64,000 nucleotides of DNA from contig NZ_ABGR01000007.1 in the NCBI RefSeq assembly GCF_000171815.1, forward strand, positions 62,001-126,000. The letters run 5' to 3'. Position numbers and translations under genes: made by a program. Below, piece by piece: positions 47,366 through 57,751 of the stretch. Origin of the DNA: Vibrio sp. AND4. GTDB taxonomy: Bacteria; Pseudomonadota; Gammaproteobacteria; Enterobacterales; Vibrionaceae. The notes under the pieces are model-generated. The model ran no database searches and had not been told where the DNA came from. It worked only from the letters and a program-made list of their open reading frames with translations. Numbering within the stretch: position 1 is the first letter of the stretch; every line of letters starts with the position of its first letter.

Positions 47366-48769
47366 TCAGTACAGTTCTTTTAACTTGCGGGTCAGGGTGT
47401 TTCGTCCCCATCCTAGTACTTTAGCGGCATCTTGTTTGTGACCTTTAGTATGTTCTAATGCGACTTCTAATAAAATGCGCTCAAACTCTGGCAATGCGTA
47501 GGAAAGTAACTCTGTATCTCCGGCTTCTAGCGCACGGTGTGCCCAGTCTGCTAATTGTTCTTGCCAGTTGCCGCTGCTGGTCTCTTTGGCGACGTTCTTC
47601 TCTTCCAGCAGCTCAGTTGGTAAATCACTTGGTAATACTTCGCTACCGCTTGCCATGACGGTCAACCAGCGACAGATATTTTCTAACTGGCGAACGTTAC
47701 CCGGCCAATCGAGGCGGTTCAAAATCTCCACCGAAGATGGGTGCAGAGTTTTGGCTTCAACATCGAGCTCATCTGCGGCACGAACTAAAAAGTGCTGCGT
47801 CAGCTTTTCGATGTCTTGCTTTCGTTCTCTCAGGGCTGGGATATGAACACGAATGACATTCAGTCGGTGGAACAGGTCTTCACGGAAATCGCCTTTGTTA
47901 ACTCGCTCTTCCAGGTTTTGGTGAGTTGCCGCAACAATTCGAACGTCGACACGAATCGGAGAGTGGCCGCCAACGCGATAGAACTGACCGTCGGCCAAAA
48001 CGCGTAGCAAACGAGTTTGAATATCCAGCGGCATATCGCCAATTTCATCTAAAAACAGTGTGCCGCCATTAGCCTGCTCGAAACGACCTTGACGGACGCT
48101 GTTGGCACCAGTGAACGCGCCTTTCTCATGACCAAACAGTTCTGATTCAATTAAATCTTTCGGGATCGCGGCCATATTGAGGGCAATAAAAGGCTTGTTG
48201 GCTCGCGGACTGTGGCGGTGTAAGGCATGAGCAACCAACTCTTTACCGGTACCAGATTCACCATTGATCAGAACGGAAATCGAAGAGCGTGATAAACGAC
48301 CAATAGCACGAAACACTTCCTGCATCGCAGGGGCTTCACCAATGATCTCGGGTGTATCGGTTGGGGTGTCATCGGGTAGAAGTTGTTCATGTTTGTTTTC
48401 TTGACAATGAGCAATGGCACGTTCTACTAACGTTAGGGCCTCATCGATATCAAACGGCTTGGGCAAATATTCAAAAGCGCCTTTTTGGTAAGCATTCACC
48501 GCGGCATCTAAATCGGAATGTGCCGTCATGATAATCACGGGGAGGTCGGGGTAGTCGTGTTGAACTTGTTTTAATAGCTCTAGACCATCGATACCCGGCA
48601 TGCGGATGTCTGAGACTAAAACGTCCGGTACCTCACGTTCTAGCGCCATTAACACGCCCTCACCATCGGCATAGGTTTCACATTTGATATTGGCAGAAGA
48701 GAGGGTCTTCTCCATTACCCAGCGAATCGAGCTGTCGTCATCAACGACCCAAACATATCCTTTACTCAT
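47366..48769 (-). CDS. glnG: Nitrogen regulation response regulator NtrC
   Basis: A 467-residue enhancer-binding activator for sigma-54 promoters. The receiver domain (1-120) has the phosphorylated Asp in DVLVSDIRMPGIDG. The AAA+ domain (about 140-370) has Walker A GESGTGKELVAHAL and the sigma-54 contact loop GAFTGA, with Walker B GGTLFLDEIGDM. The C-terminal Fis-type HTH is HTKGHKQDAAKVLGWGRNTL. It is the second gene of glnLG, 59 bases behind glnL. NtrC-box sequences are visible upstream of glnL and glnA. Confidence 0.97.
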   Translation of the reverse strand: MSKGYVWVVDDDSSIRWVMEKTLSSANIKCETYADGEGVLMALEREVPDVLVSDIRMPGIDGLELLKQVQHDYPDLPVIIMTAHSDLDAAVNAYQKGAFEYLPKPFDIDEALTLVERAIAHCQENKHEQLLPDDTPTDTPEIIGEAPAMQEVFRAIGRLSRSSISVLINGESGTGKELVAHALHRHSPRANKPFIALNMAAIPKDLIESELFGHEKGAFTGANSVRQGRFEQANGGTLFLDEIGDMPLDIQTRLLRVLADGQFYRVGGHSPIRVDVRIVAATHQNLEERVNKGDFREDLFHRLNVIRVHIPALRERKQDIEKLTQHFLVRAADELDVEAKTLHPSSVEILNRLDWPGNVRQLENICRWLTVMASGSEVLPSDLPTELLEEKNVAKETSSGNWQEQLADWAHRALEAGDTELLSYALPEFERILLEVALEHTKGHKQDAAKVLGWGRNTLTRKLKELY

Positions 48770-48828
48770 GCTATAAATCCTTGCAGAAAAAGCCTAAAAC
48801 TGACCAAGAGATAAGACACTTCATTAAG

Positions 48829-49875
48829 TCAGATTGGCAAATAAATCGTAAAAGTGGTGTGACCCGGCCAGCTATCGACATCAATTTTGCCGTTGTGTTG
48901 GTCGATCAAGTTTTGTGAAATAGACAGTCCAAGCCCTGTACCGCCCTCACGGCCACTGACCATGGGGTAGAAAAGGGTATCTCTTAGCTCAGGTGGGATA
49001 CCTGGGCCGTTATCGGTGATCTCAATGCGGGCCGCGAGTCTGCAGCGCTGCCCATGAATGTTGGCTTGGTGGACAGTTCTGGTACGTATGGTAATTTGGC
49101 CATGTGCTTGCTGAGACAGAATGTGTGCCGCATTGCTCACAATGTTAAGCATCGCCTGTTCAATTTGGTCTGCGTCCATCAAAATTTCGGGCAAGCTCGG
49201 GTCATAATCGCGCTCAATCACTACCGAATGCTGAGATTCCAGCTCAACCAATTGACGTACTTTTTCCAATACTTGGTGGAGGTTCTCTTGAGTCTTTTTA
49301 CCGGGTTTCTGAGGCCCTAGTAAGCGATCAACGAGCACTCTCAAGCGGTCGGCCTGTTCAATAATGATGTGAGTGTATTCAGTCAAAGAAGGATCAGGCA
49401 GCATTTTCTCTAGCAGTTGCGCTGCGCCGCGTAAACCGCCAAGTGGGTTTTTGATTTCATGCGCTAAACCGCGCACTAATAGCTTCGCAGCCTGTTGCTG
49501 AGCATGTTGATTAAGCTCTTGAGTCAGCCGACGTTGTTGGTCTATTTTACGCATCTCAACCAACAACATTAGCTGCTTCTGCCATGTGATCGGGCTGACA
49601 GTCACTTCTAACATCAAAGGGCGTCCATCCACCACAAAAGTCACATCACTATCCGTAATGCTTTGTCCGCTCTGTAACGGTTGGGTGAGTAGCGCAAGGT
49701 CCAATGATGCATGTTGGATCAGCTGCGACAAAGGTTGTTCGATGATGCGCTGAGCACTTTGTGAGAATAATAACTCAGCCGCAGGGTTGGCGTAGCGCAC
49801 GGCCAATCCATCATCAAGGATCAGGGTTGCTGTCACCATGTTGTTAAGAATGGCATTAGAGAGACTGGTATCCAC
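48829..49875 (-). CDS. glnL: Nitrogen sensor histidine kinase NtrB
   Basis: A 348-residue cytoplasmic kinase/phosphatase that sets the phosphorylation of NtrC under PII control. It has an N-terminal PAS domain (about 5-115), the phosphoacceptor His in [17 protein letters not shown], and the ATPase boxes [19 protein letters not shown] and [13 protein letters not shown]. No membrane segment. An NtrC operator overlaps its promoter region, as in E. coli glnL. Confidence 0.97.
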   Translation of the reverse strand: MDTSLSNAILNNMVTATLILDDGLAVRYANPAAELLFSQSAQRIIEQPLSQLIQHASLDLALLTQPLQSGQSITDSDVTFVVDGRPLMLEVTVSPITWQKQLMLLVEMRKIDQQRRLTQELNQHAQQQAAKLLVRGLAHEIKNPLGGLRGAAQLLEKMLPDPSLTEYTHIIIEQADRLRVLVDRLLGPQKPGKKTQENLHQVLEKVRQLVELESQHSVVIERDYDPSLPEILMDADQIEQAMLNIVSNAAHILSQQAHGQITIRTRTVHQANIHGQRCRLAARIEITDNGPGIPPELRDTLFYPMVSGREGGTGLGLSISQNLIDQHNGKIDVDSWPGHTTFTIYLPI

Positions 49876-49907
49876 ATTACGTCCTTGTTTACGTTATGAT
49901 TGCGTAT

Positions 49908-49924
49908 TGCACTATCTTGGTGCA
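49908..49924. promoter_or_regulatory. NtrC operator in front of glnLG
   Basis: TGCACTATCTTGGTGCA is a full 17-base match to the NtrC dyad TGCAC-y-n4/5-tGGTGCA. It lies about 33 bases upstream of the glnL start codon, where phosphorylated NtrC would repress or tune its own operon. Confidence 0.88.
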
Positions 49925-49991
49925 ATAGAAGGTAAGTATGGCGAATAAAACGAAGAATAAGAAGTGAAAAGCGCTACCAGAGTGCGTTTTT

Positions 49992-50585
49992 TTACTCAAT
50001 ATTTTGTTTTGCTCTTTGAACGCCTGACTTGATACTCGCTCTGTGTAAATGCACCGCTATAGAATTAGTAGATGCAATAAGCTTGCCGCTTCTTTTCGCT
50101 TGCACCGAGAGGGTGTGAGTACCACGATCGATGTTCTTTAATTGCCACGTTAAGCGATTTTGTGGTGGTCCATATGGCTGGCCATTAATTAAGAGCTGCA
50201 GTTGCACACCGATGCCCAGTTTGCGGTTAGCATCGAGTTGGATGTTGATAGCGCCAAGGTTACTGCGAATGGTTTCATCATGCTGTGGATTCAGTATCGT
50301 CAGTGAAAGAGGCCCTGGTTTTTTTGCTTCCGGTTTGTCGTTGATTTGAAGTTTTGATTCAGCACTTGCTTGCGGGGCCGAAGGCTGCGCACTTGCCACT
50401 CTTGGTGTTGGAACGCTGGTTTTAAGATTCGGCAGAGAGATGGTTTTGGCGTCATGGCTCGGGGTGTCGCTAAAGTGCACAACGCCGTCTTTGTCGATCC
50501 AAGTGTAAGCTACTTGTGCTGAGGGAGCTGTGGCGATCAGAAAACCATTACAGGCACATAGCGATAATAAAAGCTGGACTTTCAT
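49992..50585 (-). CDS. DUF4124 domain secreted protein
   Basis: A 197-residue protein with a signal peptide (MKVQLLLSLCACNGFLIATA) followed by the DUF4124 core (YTWIDKDGVVHFSDTP), then a Pro/Ala/Ser-rich linker and a beta-rich C-terminal half (LSLTILNPQHDETIRSNLGA, IDRGTHTLSVQA). DUF4124 proteins are exported and of unknown function. This gene between glnL and glnA is common in vibrios. No catalytic motif is seen. Confidence 0.85.
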   Translation of the reverse strand: MKVQLLLSLCACNGFLIATAPSAQVAYTWIDKDGVVHFSDTPSHDAKTISLPNLKTSVPTPRVASAQPSAPQASAESKLQINDKPEAKKPGPLSLTILNPQHDETIRSNLGAINIQLDANRKLGIGVQLQLLINGQPYGPPQNRLTWQLKNIDRGTHTLSVQAKRSGKLIASTNSIAVHLHRASIKSGVQRAKQNIE

Positions 50586-50702
50586 TGCTCACCTTCTGTT
50601 GATACATGATGGCACGTTCGAAATGCGCTTACCGAGCAAAAGGGTTTAAGCGTATTTTTGTTCCCCTTTGATGTTAAACGCCCATGTAGGGTCAGCGAAT
50701 AC

Positions 50703-50730
50703 AAAAAAGGCCCACCTGCGAGGCGAGCCT
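50703..50730 (-). terminator. Terminator after glnA
   Basis: On the minus strand AGGCTCGCC pairs with GGTGGGCCT (two wobble pairs) around TCGCA, followed by TTTTTT. Confidence 0.85.
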
Positions 50731-50770
50731 AGTATTTGGCATCTGAATATAATTTTACACAGCTATGGCC

Positions 50771-52180
50771 TTAAACTGAGTAGTAAAGCTCAAACTCAAG
50801 AGGGTGAGTGGTCATGTTTACTTTCTCTACATCTTGAGACTTAAGACCGATATAAGAATCGATGAAGTCATCAGAGAATACACCACCTGCGGTGAGGAAC
50901 TCACGGTCAATATCCAGTTCTTCAAGCGCGTCTTTTAATGAATATGCCACCGTTGGGATTTCTGCTGCTTCTTCTGCAGGAAGATCGTAAAGGTCTTTAT
51001 CCATCGCTTCGCCTGGGTGGATTTTGTTCTTAATACCGTCAAGACCCGCCATTAGCATTGCTGCGAACGCTAGGTATGGGTTCGCTGCTGGGTCACCAAA
51101 ACGAACTTCGATACGACGTGCTTTAGGGCTTGGTACCACAGGGATACGGATTGAAGCAGAGCGGTTACGAGCTGAGTAAGCGAGCATTACCGGCGCTTCG
51201 AAGCCTGGAACAAGACGCTTGTACGAGTTCGTTGATGGGTTCGCAAATGCGTTGATTGCGCGAGCGTGCTTGATGATACCGCCGATGTAGTAAAGCGCTG
51301 TTTCAGAAAGGCCGCCGTACTTGTCGCCAGCGAATAAGTTTACCCCATCTTTTGCTAAAGATTGGTGAACATGCATACCGCTGCCGTTGTCACCAACCAA
51401 TGGTTTTGGCATAAATGTCGCCGTCTTACCGAAAGCGTGAGCAACGTTGTGTACCACGTACTTGTAGATTTGTATTTCGTCAGCTTTAGTTGTTAGCGTG
51501 TTGAAGCGAGTTGCGATTTCGTTTTGACCCGCAGTTGCCACTTCGTGGTGGTGCGCTTCAACAACTAGGCCCATCTCTTCCATTACTAGACACATAGCAG
51601 AACGGATGTCTTGAGAGGAATCTACTGGAGCTACTGGGAAATATCCCCCTTTAACGCCAGGACGGTGGCCCTTGTTACCTTCTTCGTAATCAGAACCTGT
51701 GTTCCACGCCGCTTCTACGTCGTCGATCTTGAAGAAAGAACCTGACATGTTGGTCGCGAACTTAACGTCATCGAATAGGAAAAATTCTGGCTCAGGGCCA
51801 ATAAGTACCGTGTCTGCAATCCCAGTAGAACGCATAAAGTCTTCAGCTCGTTTTGCGATAGAGCGAGGATCGCGGTCGTAACCTTGCATCGTTGCAGGCT
51901 CAAGAATGTCACAACGGATATTCAGCGTTGCATCTTCCGTAAAGGGGTCAAGCACTGCAGAAGATGCATCGGGCATCATAACCATGTCTGATTCGTTAAT
52001 GCCTTTCCAGCCAGCTACGGATGAACCATCGAACATTTTACCTTCTTCGAAGAAGTCTGCATCGATTTGGTGAGCAGGAATAGAGATGTGCTGCTCTTTA
52101 CCTTTTGTATCTGTGAAGCGTAGGTCAACAAACTTAACTTCGTTTTCTTGGATAAGTGATAAAACGTTTTCTACTGACAT
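50771..52180 (-). CDS. glnA: Glutamine synthetase type I
   Basis: A 469-residue enzyme that forms glutamine from glutamate, ammonia and ATP as a dodecamer. Visible family features are [45 protein letters not shown], the ATP-site [16 protein letters not shown], and the adenylylation loop [12 protein letters not shown] with the modified Tyr near residue 398. The Tyr loop shows that the enzyme is of the subgroup controlled by GlnE adenylylation. Expression is controlled by sigma-54 and NtrC sites upstream. It is divergent from typA, as in E. coli. Confidence 0.98.
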   Translation of the reverse strand: MSVENVLSLIQENEVKFVDLRFTDTKGKEQHISIPAHQIDADFFEEGKMFDGSSVAGWKGINESDMVMMPDASSAVLDPFTEDATLNIRCDILEPATMQGYDRDPRSIAKRAEDFMRSTGIADTVLIGPEPEFFLFDDVKFATNMSGSFFKIDDVEAAWNTGSDYEEGNKGHRPGVKGGYFPVAPVDSSQDIRSAMCLVMEEMGLVVEAHHHEVATAGQNEIATRFNTLTTKADEIQIYKYVVHNVAHAFGKTATFMPKPLVGDNGSGMHVHQSLAKDGVNLFAGDKYGGLSETALYYIGGIIKHARAINAFANPSTNSYKRLVPGFEAPVMLAYSARNRSASIRIPVVPSPKARRIEVRFGDPAANPYLAFAAMLMAGLDGIKNKIHPGEAMDKDLYDLPAEEAAEIPTVAYSLKDALEELDIDREFLTAGGVFSDDFIDSYIGLKSQDVEKVNMTTHPLEFELYYSV

Positions 52181-52290
52181 CTTGGATAACCTCCAGTGTT
52201 AATAAAGCGGTAAAAACTCGATTTGTGAGAAATTGATTTACTCAGTATTGATTAATTTGATTAACATTTTATTAATCGATACTGACTAGG

Positions 52291-52311
52291 TCTTAGCTAA
52301 AACTGTGCCAA
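52291..52311 (-). promoter_or_regulatory. Sigma-54 promoter of glnA
   Basis: On the minus strand TTGGCACAGTTTTAGCT matches the -24/-12 consensus TGGCAC-n5-TTGCW, with GG and GC correctly spaced, and is nearly the same as the E. coli glnAp2 core (TTGGCACAGATTTCGCT). The start would be about 100 bases upstream of the glnA start codon. Confidence 0.9.
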
Positions 52312-52360
52312 AAAAATTATTCCATTAATTTCAATTGATTATGTTTTTTTGTGCTAGCTT

Positions 52361-52410
52361 GGTGCAAGTGGTTGCACCAAAATGATCTTCGACTGCACCT
52401 TAATAGTGCA
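52361..52410. promoter_or_regulatory. NtrC enhancer sites upstream of glnA
   Basis: The best site is TGCACCTTAATAGTGCA (52394-52410), a near-perfect dyad. A weaker one, TGCACCAAAATGATCT, starts at 52373, and GGTGCA at 52361 adds a further half site. They lie roughly 65-115 bases upstream of the sigma-54 promoter, the normal enhancer distance, in the typA-glnA gap. The rest of the 530-base gap shows no gene. Confidence 0.85.
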
Positions 52411-52710
52411 CCTTTTTATTGTTGCACTATAATGTGACAATCACGTTGCTTATCCCGCTCAGTCTTTACGCGAGTGTGAGTTTTCGATAAGCAATGATTA
52501 GCATAAATTTGCTTTTAATCCACTCTCCGAGTGAAATAAACTGGGCGCGAAGTGTAAATTTGGTATAAAAGCTAAGGACTGGATCACATATTTCTGGGTT
52601 TTTTGCTAGAATCTGGTACATTATGGCCGTTTTTTTAATCAGTAAATGTCGTCAGAGAGCACCTGTTCTCGGCATGGGGGCATTTCATATATCTAAGTGA
52701 ATCAATATCC

Positions 52711-54540
52711 ATGGCTACTCCACAGATTGATAAATTAAGAAATATCGCGATCATCGCGCACGTTGACCACGGTAAAACAACGTTGGTTGACAAGCTGCTA
52801 CAACAATCAGGCACGCTAGAGTCTCGCGGTGAAGCTGAAGAGCGAGTCATGGACTCGAACGACATCGAGAAAGAGCGTGGCATCACCATTCTTGCTAAAA
52901 ATACAGCAATTAACTGGAATGACTACCGCATCAACATCGTAGATACTCCGGGACACGCGGACTTCGGTGGTGAAGTAGAACGTATCATGTCGATGGTAGA
53001 TTCAGTATTACTTATCGTTGACGCAGTTGACGGCCCAATGCCGCAAACGCGTTTCGTAACTCAAAAAGCATTCGCTCACGGTCTTAAGCCAATCGTTGTA
53101 ATCAACAAGATTGACCGTCCTGGTGCTCGTCCTGATTGGGTTATGGACCAAGTATTCGACCTATTCGACAACCTAGGTGCCACTGACGAACAGCTAGACT
53201 TTAAAGTAGTTTACGCTTCAGCACTTAACGGTTGGGCTGCACTAGAGGAAGGCGAAACTGGCGAGAACATGGAACCACTGTTCCAAACTATCGTTGAAGA
53301 AGTAACGGCACCTCAAGTTGACCTAGATGGTCCACTGCAGATGCAAGTTTCTCAGCTAGATTACAGCTCTTACGTTGGCGTCATCGGTGTTGCTCGTGTA
53401 ACTCGTGGTAGCGTTAAGCCAAACCAACAAGTAACAGTTATTGGTGCTGACGGTAAGACTCGTAACGGTAAAGTTGGTACAGTAATGGGCTACCTAGGCC
53501 TAGAGCGTCACGAAGTTGAGCAAGCGAATGCGGGTGATATCATCGCAATCACGGGTCTTGGCGAGCTAAAAATCTCTGACACTATCTGTGCACAAAACCA
53601 AGTTGAAGCATTACCACCGCTATCTGTTGATGAACCAACAGTAACGATGACGTTCCAAGTGAACACGTCTCCATTCGCTGGTAAAGAAGGTAAGTTCGTA
53701 ACTTCACGTAACATCCTTGAGCGTCTAGAGAAGGAACTGGTACACAACGTTGCACTGCGTGTTGAGCAAACAGACGATCCAGACAAATTCCGCGTATCAG
53801 GCCGTGGTGAGCTTCACCTATCTATCCTGATCGAAAACATGCGTCGTGAAGGCTTCGAGCTAGCTGTATCTCGTCCAGAAGTAATCATCAAAGAAGAAGA
53901 TGGCCAACTAATGGAACCGTTCGAGACAGTAACGATCGACGTTATGGAAGAGCACCAAGGCGGTATCATGGAGAACATCGGCCTACGTAAAGGTGAGCTG
54001 AAAGACATGTCTCCAGATGGCAAAGGCCGTGTACGTATGGACTTCGACATGCCATCTCGTGGTCTGATCGGTTTCCAAACTGAGTTCATGACGCTAACGT
54101 CTGGTTCTGGTCTTCTGTACCATACATTTGACCACTACGGCCCACACAAAGGCGGTAACATCGGTCAACGTGTTAACGGTGTACTAATCGCGAACGCGAT
54201 GGGTAAAGCGCTAACAAACGCACTGTTTAACCTACAAGAACGTGGTCGTCTATTCATCGGTCACGGTGTTGAGGTTTACGAAGGCATGGTTATCGGTATT
54301 CACAGCCGCGACAACGACCTAACAGTAAACGCACTGAAAGGTAAGCAGCTAACTAACGTTCGTGCATCTGGTACAGATGATGCGCAGGTTCTTACTCCGC
54401 CAATCAAGATGACTCTTGAGCAAGCACTAGAGTTTATCGATGATGATGAACTAGTAGAAGTGACACCTGAAAGCATCCGTATCCGTAAGAAATTCCTAAC
54501 GGAAAGCGATCGTAAGCGCGCTTCACGTTCAGCAAAATAA
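52711..54540 (+). CDS. typA: Ribosome-dependent translational GTPase TypA/BipA
   Basis: A 609-residue GTPase of the EF-G class. G1 is [16 protein letters not shown], followed by [27 protein letters not shown] and [13 protein letters not shown]. Domain II, the EF-G-like domains III and V, and the unique BipA C-terminal region ([20 protein letters not shown], then [17 protein letters not shown]) are complete. BipA helps 50S assembly at low temperature and stress. Codon use is strongly biased (many CTA Leu and GTA Val codons), as in highly expressed Vibrio genes. A terminator follows. Confidence 0.97.
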   Translation: MATPQIDKLRNIAIIAHVDHGKTTLVDKLLQQSGTLESRGEAEERVMDSNDIEKERGITILAKNTAINWNDYRINIVDTPGHADFGGEVERIMSMVDSVLLIVDAVDGPMPQTRFVTQKAFAHGLKPIVVINKIDRPGARPDWVMDQVFDLFDNLGATDEQLDFKVVYASALNGWAALEEGETGENMEPLFQTIVEEVTAPQVDLDGPLQMQVSQLDYSSYVGVIGVARVTRGSVKPNQQVTVIGADGKTRNGKVGTVMGYLGLERHEVEQANAGDIIAITGLGELKISDTICAQNQVEALPPLSVDEPTVTMTFQVNTSPFAGKEGKFVTSRNILERLEKELVHNVALRVEQTDDPDKFRVSGRGELHLSILIENMRREGFELAVSRPEVIIKEEDGQLMEPFETVTIDVMEEHQGGIMENIGLRKGELKDMSPDGKGRVRMDFDMPSRGLIGFQTEFMTLTSGSGLLYHTFDHYGPHKGGNIGQRVNGVLIANAMGKALTNALFNLQERGRLFIGHGVEVYEGMVIGIHSRDNDLTVNALKGKQLTNVRASGTDDAQVLTPPIKMTLEQALEFIDDDELVEVTPESIRIRKKFLTESDRKRASRSAK

Positions 54541-54564
54541 TTTGCTGTAACGGATTCGATTAAG

Positions 54565-54595
54565 AAAAAGCCCTGAGTGATGCTCGGGGCTTTTT
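54565..54595 (+). terminator. Terminator after typA
   Basis: AAAAAGCCCTGAG pairs with CTCGGGGCTTTTT (one wobble) around TGATG. Confidence 0.9.
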
Positions 54596-54679
54596 GTCTC
54601 TTACGGAAAAGACAAAGTTGGCAGGGATAATACTGAGAAATCACTTGGGTTGTCGGGTGGAACTTGGCAACCAGATAGG

Positions 54680-54703
54680 AAAACCTCCTCACGTGGAGGA
54701 GGC
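54680..54703 (-). terminator. Terminator of the DUF2959 gene
   Basis: On the minus strand CCTCCTC pairs with GAGGAGG around CACGT, followed by TTTT, about ten bases beyond the stop codon. Confidence 0.8.
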
Positions 54704-54711
54704 TAAGCAAT

Positions 54712-55353
54712 TTATTTTTGATTCAGCTGTTGTAAGAACTCATCCGATTCAGCAATCGCGGCGTTCATTTGTTTTATCGCGTATTGAATCTCTTTCTCTA
54801 GACTAGAGAATTCCCCTTTCAATGAGCCAATCGCGCTCGCATTCAAGTTGTGCTTCAAGTAAAGCGTGTTATCACGCAGCGTATTCAGCACTGGCGTCAT
54901 CTTGCTTTCTGCATGCTTCATCGCGCTCAGCATGTCTTTGTAAGACGCTTTGGTTTCACGTAGTTTCTGTTCGCTAGAGCGACGCAGTTTAGCGTTCGTG
55001 TATAGGTCTAGCTCGCCTTGCCATTCCTCAAACAACGCATCTGACACATCTTCAATCGCAGCGATACGGTCGCGTACGTCTTGTGCTGCTTTTTCACTGT
55101 CTTTGTATTTATCGTTAATGTTGTCATAGACACTTTCTAGCTCGCCACCGTCAAAGTTGGTGAGTGCCGAGACGGCTTCTAGTGCGCTGGTGAACTCTTT
55201 CTGCGCATCTTGTTGAGACTCTTTGGCATCTTCCACGCGGTCAACCATAATGTCACGTTTGTGGTACCCCACTTGTTCCATTGCCGAATAATATGCGGAT
55301 TGACATCCTGTCAAAGTGAAAATTGATAGTACAATTGCTAATAAATAAGGCAT
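54712..55353 (-). CDS. DUF2959 lipoprotein
   Basis: A 213-residue protein with a lipoprotein signal peptide (MPYLLAIVLSIFTLTGCQSA; lipobox LTGC, Cys 17) followed by an all-helical, coiled-coil-rich domain (KRDIMVDRVEDAKESQQDAQ, KLRETKASYKDMLSAMKHAE) that fits DUF2959. It should be anchored in a membrane facing the periplasm. The function is unknown. It is divergent from the yihY-family gene with only about 35 bases between them, so the promoters must overlap. Confidence 0.88.
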   Translation of the reverse strand: MPYLLAIVLSIFTLTGCQSAYYSAMEQVGYHKRDIMVDRVEDAKESQQDAQKEFTSALEAVSALTNFDGGELESVYDNINDKYKDSEKAAQDVRDRIAAIEDVSDALFEEWQGELDLYTNAKLRRSSEQKLRETKASYKDMLSAMKHAESKMTPVLNTLRDNTLYLKHNLNASAIGSLKGEFSSLEKEIQYAIKQMNAAIAESDEFLQQLNQK

Positions 55354-55388
55354 TCTAATGTCCTCGACGCTAATATATAGGAAGAACT

Positions 55389-56333
55389 ATGGACCAGTTA
55401 TCAGAGAGTTACAAGGTGAGATTGAGCAAGCTCGTGCCGGTGAGTGTCGCGTTTTTCCAATATTTGCTCAAGCGCATGACGCACGATCGCGTTAATGTGA
55501 ACGCAGGCTATTTAGCTTATATCACCTTATTGTCGATAGTGCCGATGTTGACGGTATTGTTGTCGATACTATCGAAGTTTCCGGTGTTTGAGAATGTGGG
55601 CGAAACCTTGCAAGGTTACGTCATTGATAACTTTGTCCCTGCTGCTGGTGATGCAGTAAGAACCGCGCTGCAAGAGTTTGTATCGAATACTGGCAAGATG
55701 ACCGCCGTTGGTGGTGCGTTCTTGTTCGTGGCAGCATTGATGTTGATCTCTAATATCGACAAAAATTTAAACTACATATGGCGTGTGAAAGACAAGCGTC
55801 TTCCCGTATTTTCTTTCTCTATGTACTGGATGGTGTTAACTCTTGGCCCAATTTTAGTGGGGGCAAGTATTGCTGCGACCTCTTACGTCACATCGCTGAA
55901 GCTGATGGAAAACGAAACGTTATCGGGAGCGTATGACTTATTTCTGCGTTGGCTGCCGTTGCTGCTGTCATTCTTTGCATTCATGGGGCTTTACTTCTTA
56001 GTACCCAACAAAAAAGTGTATCTGTCTCATGGGGCCATTGGCGCTGCTATTGCCGCTGTGTTGTTTGAATTGAGTAAGAAGGGTTTTGCCTTCTACATAA
56101 CCCAGTTCCCCTCTTATCAGTTAATTTACGGTGCACTCGCTGCGATCCCTATTTTGTTTGTATGGGTCTATTTATGTTGGTTAATCGTGTTAATTGGTGC
56201 GGAAGTGACCGCCGCTCTTGGTGAAAGAGAGCGCTGGAGTGATGACTTAGAAATGATACACTCGACCGCTGAATTACAATTAACAGATGAAGGAAGCGAG
56301 AGTCGTGATAGCACTAATCCAACGCGTCAGTGA
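55389..56333 (+). CDS. YihY/UPF0761 family inner-membrane protein
   Basis: A 314-residue membrane protein with about six hydrophobic segments. Conserved family stretches are [40 protein letters not shown] and [20 protein letters not shown]. It was once annotated as ribonuclease BN in E. coli, which is now known to be wrong; the role is unknown. The last 29 bases overlap the start of dtd, suggesting co-translation, as in enterobacteria where yihY-like genes and dtd are adjacent. Confidence 0.92.
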   Translation: MDQLSESYKVRLSKLVPVSVAFFQYLLKRMTHDRVNVNAGYLAYITLLSIVPMLTVLLSILSKFPVFENVGETLQGYVIDNFVPAAGDAVRTALQEFVSNTGKMTAVGGAFLFVAALMLISNIDKNLNYIWRVKDKRLPVFSFSMYWMVLTLGPILVGASIAATSYVTSLKLMENETLSGAYDLFLRWLPLLLSFFAFMGLYFLVPNKKVYLSHGAIGAAIAAVLFELSKKGFAFYITQFPSYQLIYGALAAIPILFVWVYLCWLIVLIGAEVTAALGERERWSDDLEMIHSTAELQLTDEGSESRDSTNPTRQ

Positions 56334-56739
56334 AGCCGCCGTTCGTGTCGACGGTGAGGTTGTCGGCGAAATAGACCAAGGTCTACTTGTCCTACTTGGT
56401 GTAGAGAAAGATGATGATGAAGCAAAAGCAAAACGTCTAATGGAACGTGTAACGACTTATCGTGTGTTTGAAGACGATGAAGGCAAAATGAACCTCAACG
56501 TTAAACAGATACAGGGTAAGGTATTGGTGGTATCTCAATTTACCTTACCAGCCGACACCAAAAAAGGCACTCGTGCCGGCTTTTCTCGCGGCGCTCATCC
56601 AGCGGATGCAGAACGTCTGTATGACTACTTCTCGAACTTATGTGAACAAGAACTGCCAACGCAGCGTGGTCGTTTCGCGGCCGATATGAAAGTGTCATTA
56701 ATTAATGACGGCCCAGTGACTTTTTGGCTGCAGGTCTAA
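56305..56739 (+). CDS. dtd: D-aminoacyl-tRNA deacylase
   Basis: A 144-residue enzyme that hydrolyses D-aminoacyl-tRNAs (and Gly-tRNA-Ala) for translation quality control. The active-site SQFTL motif is [20 protein letters not shown], and the cross-subunit Gly-cis-Pro motif appears as [11 protein letters not shown] at the C-terminus. I chose GTG at 56305, which gives the standard [14 protein letters not shown]-terminus. The frame's ATG at 56287 would add six codons. Overlaps the upstream gene. Confidence 0.95.
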   Translation: MIALIQRVSEAAVRVDGEVVGEIDQGLLVLLGVEKDDDEAKAKRLMERVTTYRVFEDDEGKMNLNVKQIQGKVLVVSQFTLPADTKKGTRAGFSRGAHPADAERLYDYFSNLCEQELPTQRGRFAADMKVSLINDGPVTFWLQV

Positions 56740-56781
56740 TCTGGTAACCAAAGCACCATGGTCTAAACTTTAATGCCAAGA

Positions 56782-56799
56782 AAATTTACTTGGGTATAA
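56782..56799. repeat. Half copy of the Vibrio palindromic repeat
   Basis: ACTTGGGTATAA is the right arm of the repeat family (compare 33361 and 59790), but no matching left arm lies nearby. It may be a decayed copy in the dtd-yiiD gap. Confidence 0.5.
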
Positions 56800-56833
56800 G
56801 GCTTTCACTTAGTTCGTATATCAAAGGATTGAT

Positions 56834-57751
56834 ATGTTTAAGCTCATAACTCCAAAAACAGAAAACCAGCTCAACAAGTACTATCAATTTCGTTGGCAGT
56901 TGCTACGCGAGCCTTGGCGCATGCCGGTAGGATCCGAGCGAGACGAGTACGATGGCATGAGCCATCACCGCATGATTACCGACAGTCGTGGTCGTCCGAT
57001 GGCGATTGGTCGTTTGTATATTACTCCGGATAATGATGGTCAGATCCGTTACATGGCAGTGAAGAGCAATCGTCGTAGCAAAGGTCTGGGTTCATTATTG
57101 CTGGTGGCGCTTGAGTCTCTTGCTCGGCAAGAGGGGGCAAAGCGTTTGGTGTGTAATGCCCGAGAGGACGCAATCGCTTTCTATGAGAAGAATAGTTTTG
57201 AGCGTCGTGGTGAGTTGACTGATGAGCGTGGCCCTGTGCGTCACCAACAAATGGTGAAACCGCTCGACCCGATGGCGAATGTATTGCGTCGCCCAGATTG
57301 GTGTACTGAGCTGCAACAACGTTGGGAGGCGCAGATCCCAATTGCGGATAAAATGGGGATCAAAATCAACCAATACACGGGTTATCAATTTGAATGCAGT
57401 GCGCAGCTTAACCCAAACTTGAATCCACATAATACTATGTTTGCGGGCTCAGCTTTTACTCTGGCGACACTGACGGGGTGGGGCATGACGTGGTTGTTGA
57501 TGAAAGAGCGTGGCCTACATGGTGACATTGTATTGGCAGACAGCTCGATTCGTTATCGCCATCCAGTCGAGCAGAACCCAGTAGCGAGCACCTCGCTTGA
57601 TGGCATCAGTGGTGACTTGGACAGACTGGCATCAGGGCGCAAAGCGCGCATCGTTGTCCATGTGGTGATCCACAGTGGCAATGTGCCAGCTGTGGATTTT
57701 GTGGGTACGTTCATGCTGTTACCGAGTCAATCCAAGTTACTCGGCTGCTAG
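56834..57751 (+). CDS. GNAT acetyltransferase / hotdog-thioesterase fusion (YiiD family)
   Basis: A 305-residue two-domain protein. Residues 1-145 are a GNAT domain with the acetyl-CoA loop VKSNRRSKGLGSLLLVALES. Residues 150-305 are the YiiD C-terminal hotdog domain (NPHNTMFAGSAFTLATLTGW, VLADSSIRYRHPV). E. coli YiiD has been linked to malonyl-ACP decarboxylation that bypasses FabH; whether this protein shares that activity is unknown. The order dtd-yiiD is as in E. coli. Its last 15 bases overlap the convergent AsmA-like gene. Confidence 0.9.
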   Translation: MFKLITPKTENQLNKYYQFRWQLLREPWRMPVGSERDEYDGMSHHRMITDSRGRPMAIGRLYITPDNDGQIRYMAVKSNRRSKGLGSLLLVALESLARQEGAKRLVCNAREDAIAFYEKNSFERRGELTDERGPVRHQQMVKPLDPMANVLRRPDWCTELQQRWEAQIPIADKMGIKINQYTGYQFECSAQLNPNLNPHNTMFAGSAFTLATLTGWGMTWLLMKERGLHGDIVLADSSIRYRHPVEQNPVASTSLDGISGDLDRLASGRKARIVVHVVIHSGNVPAVDFVGTFMLLPSQSKLLGC

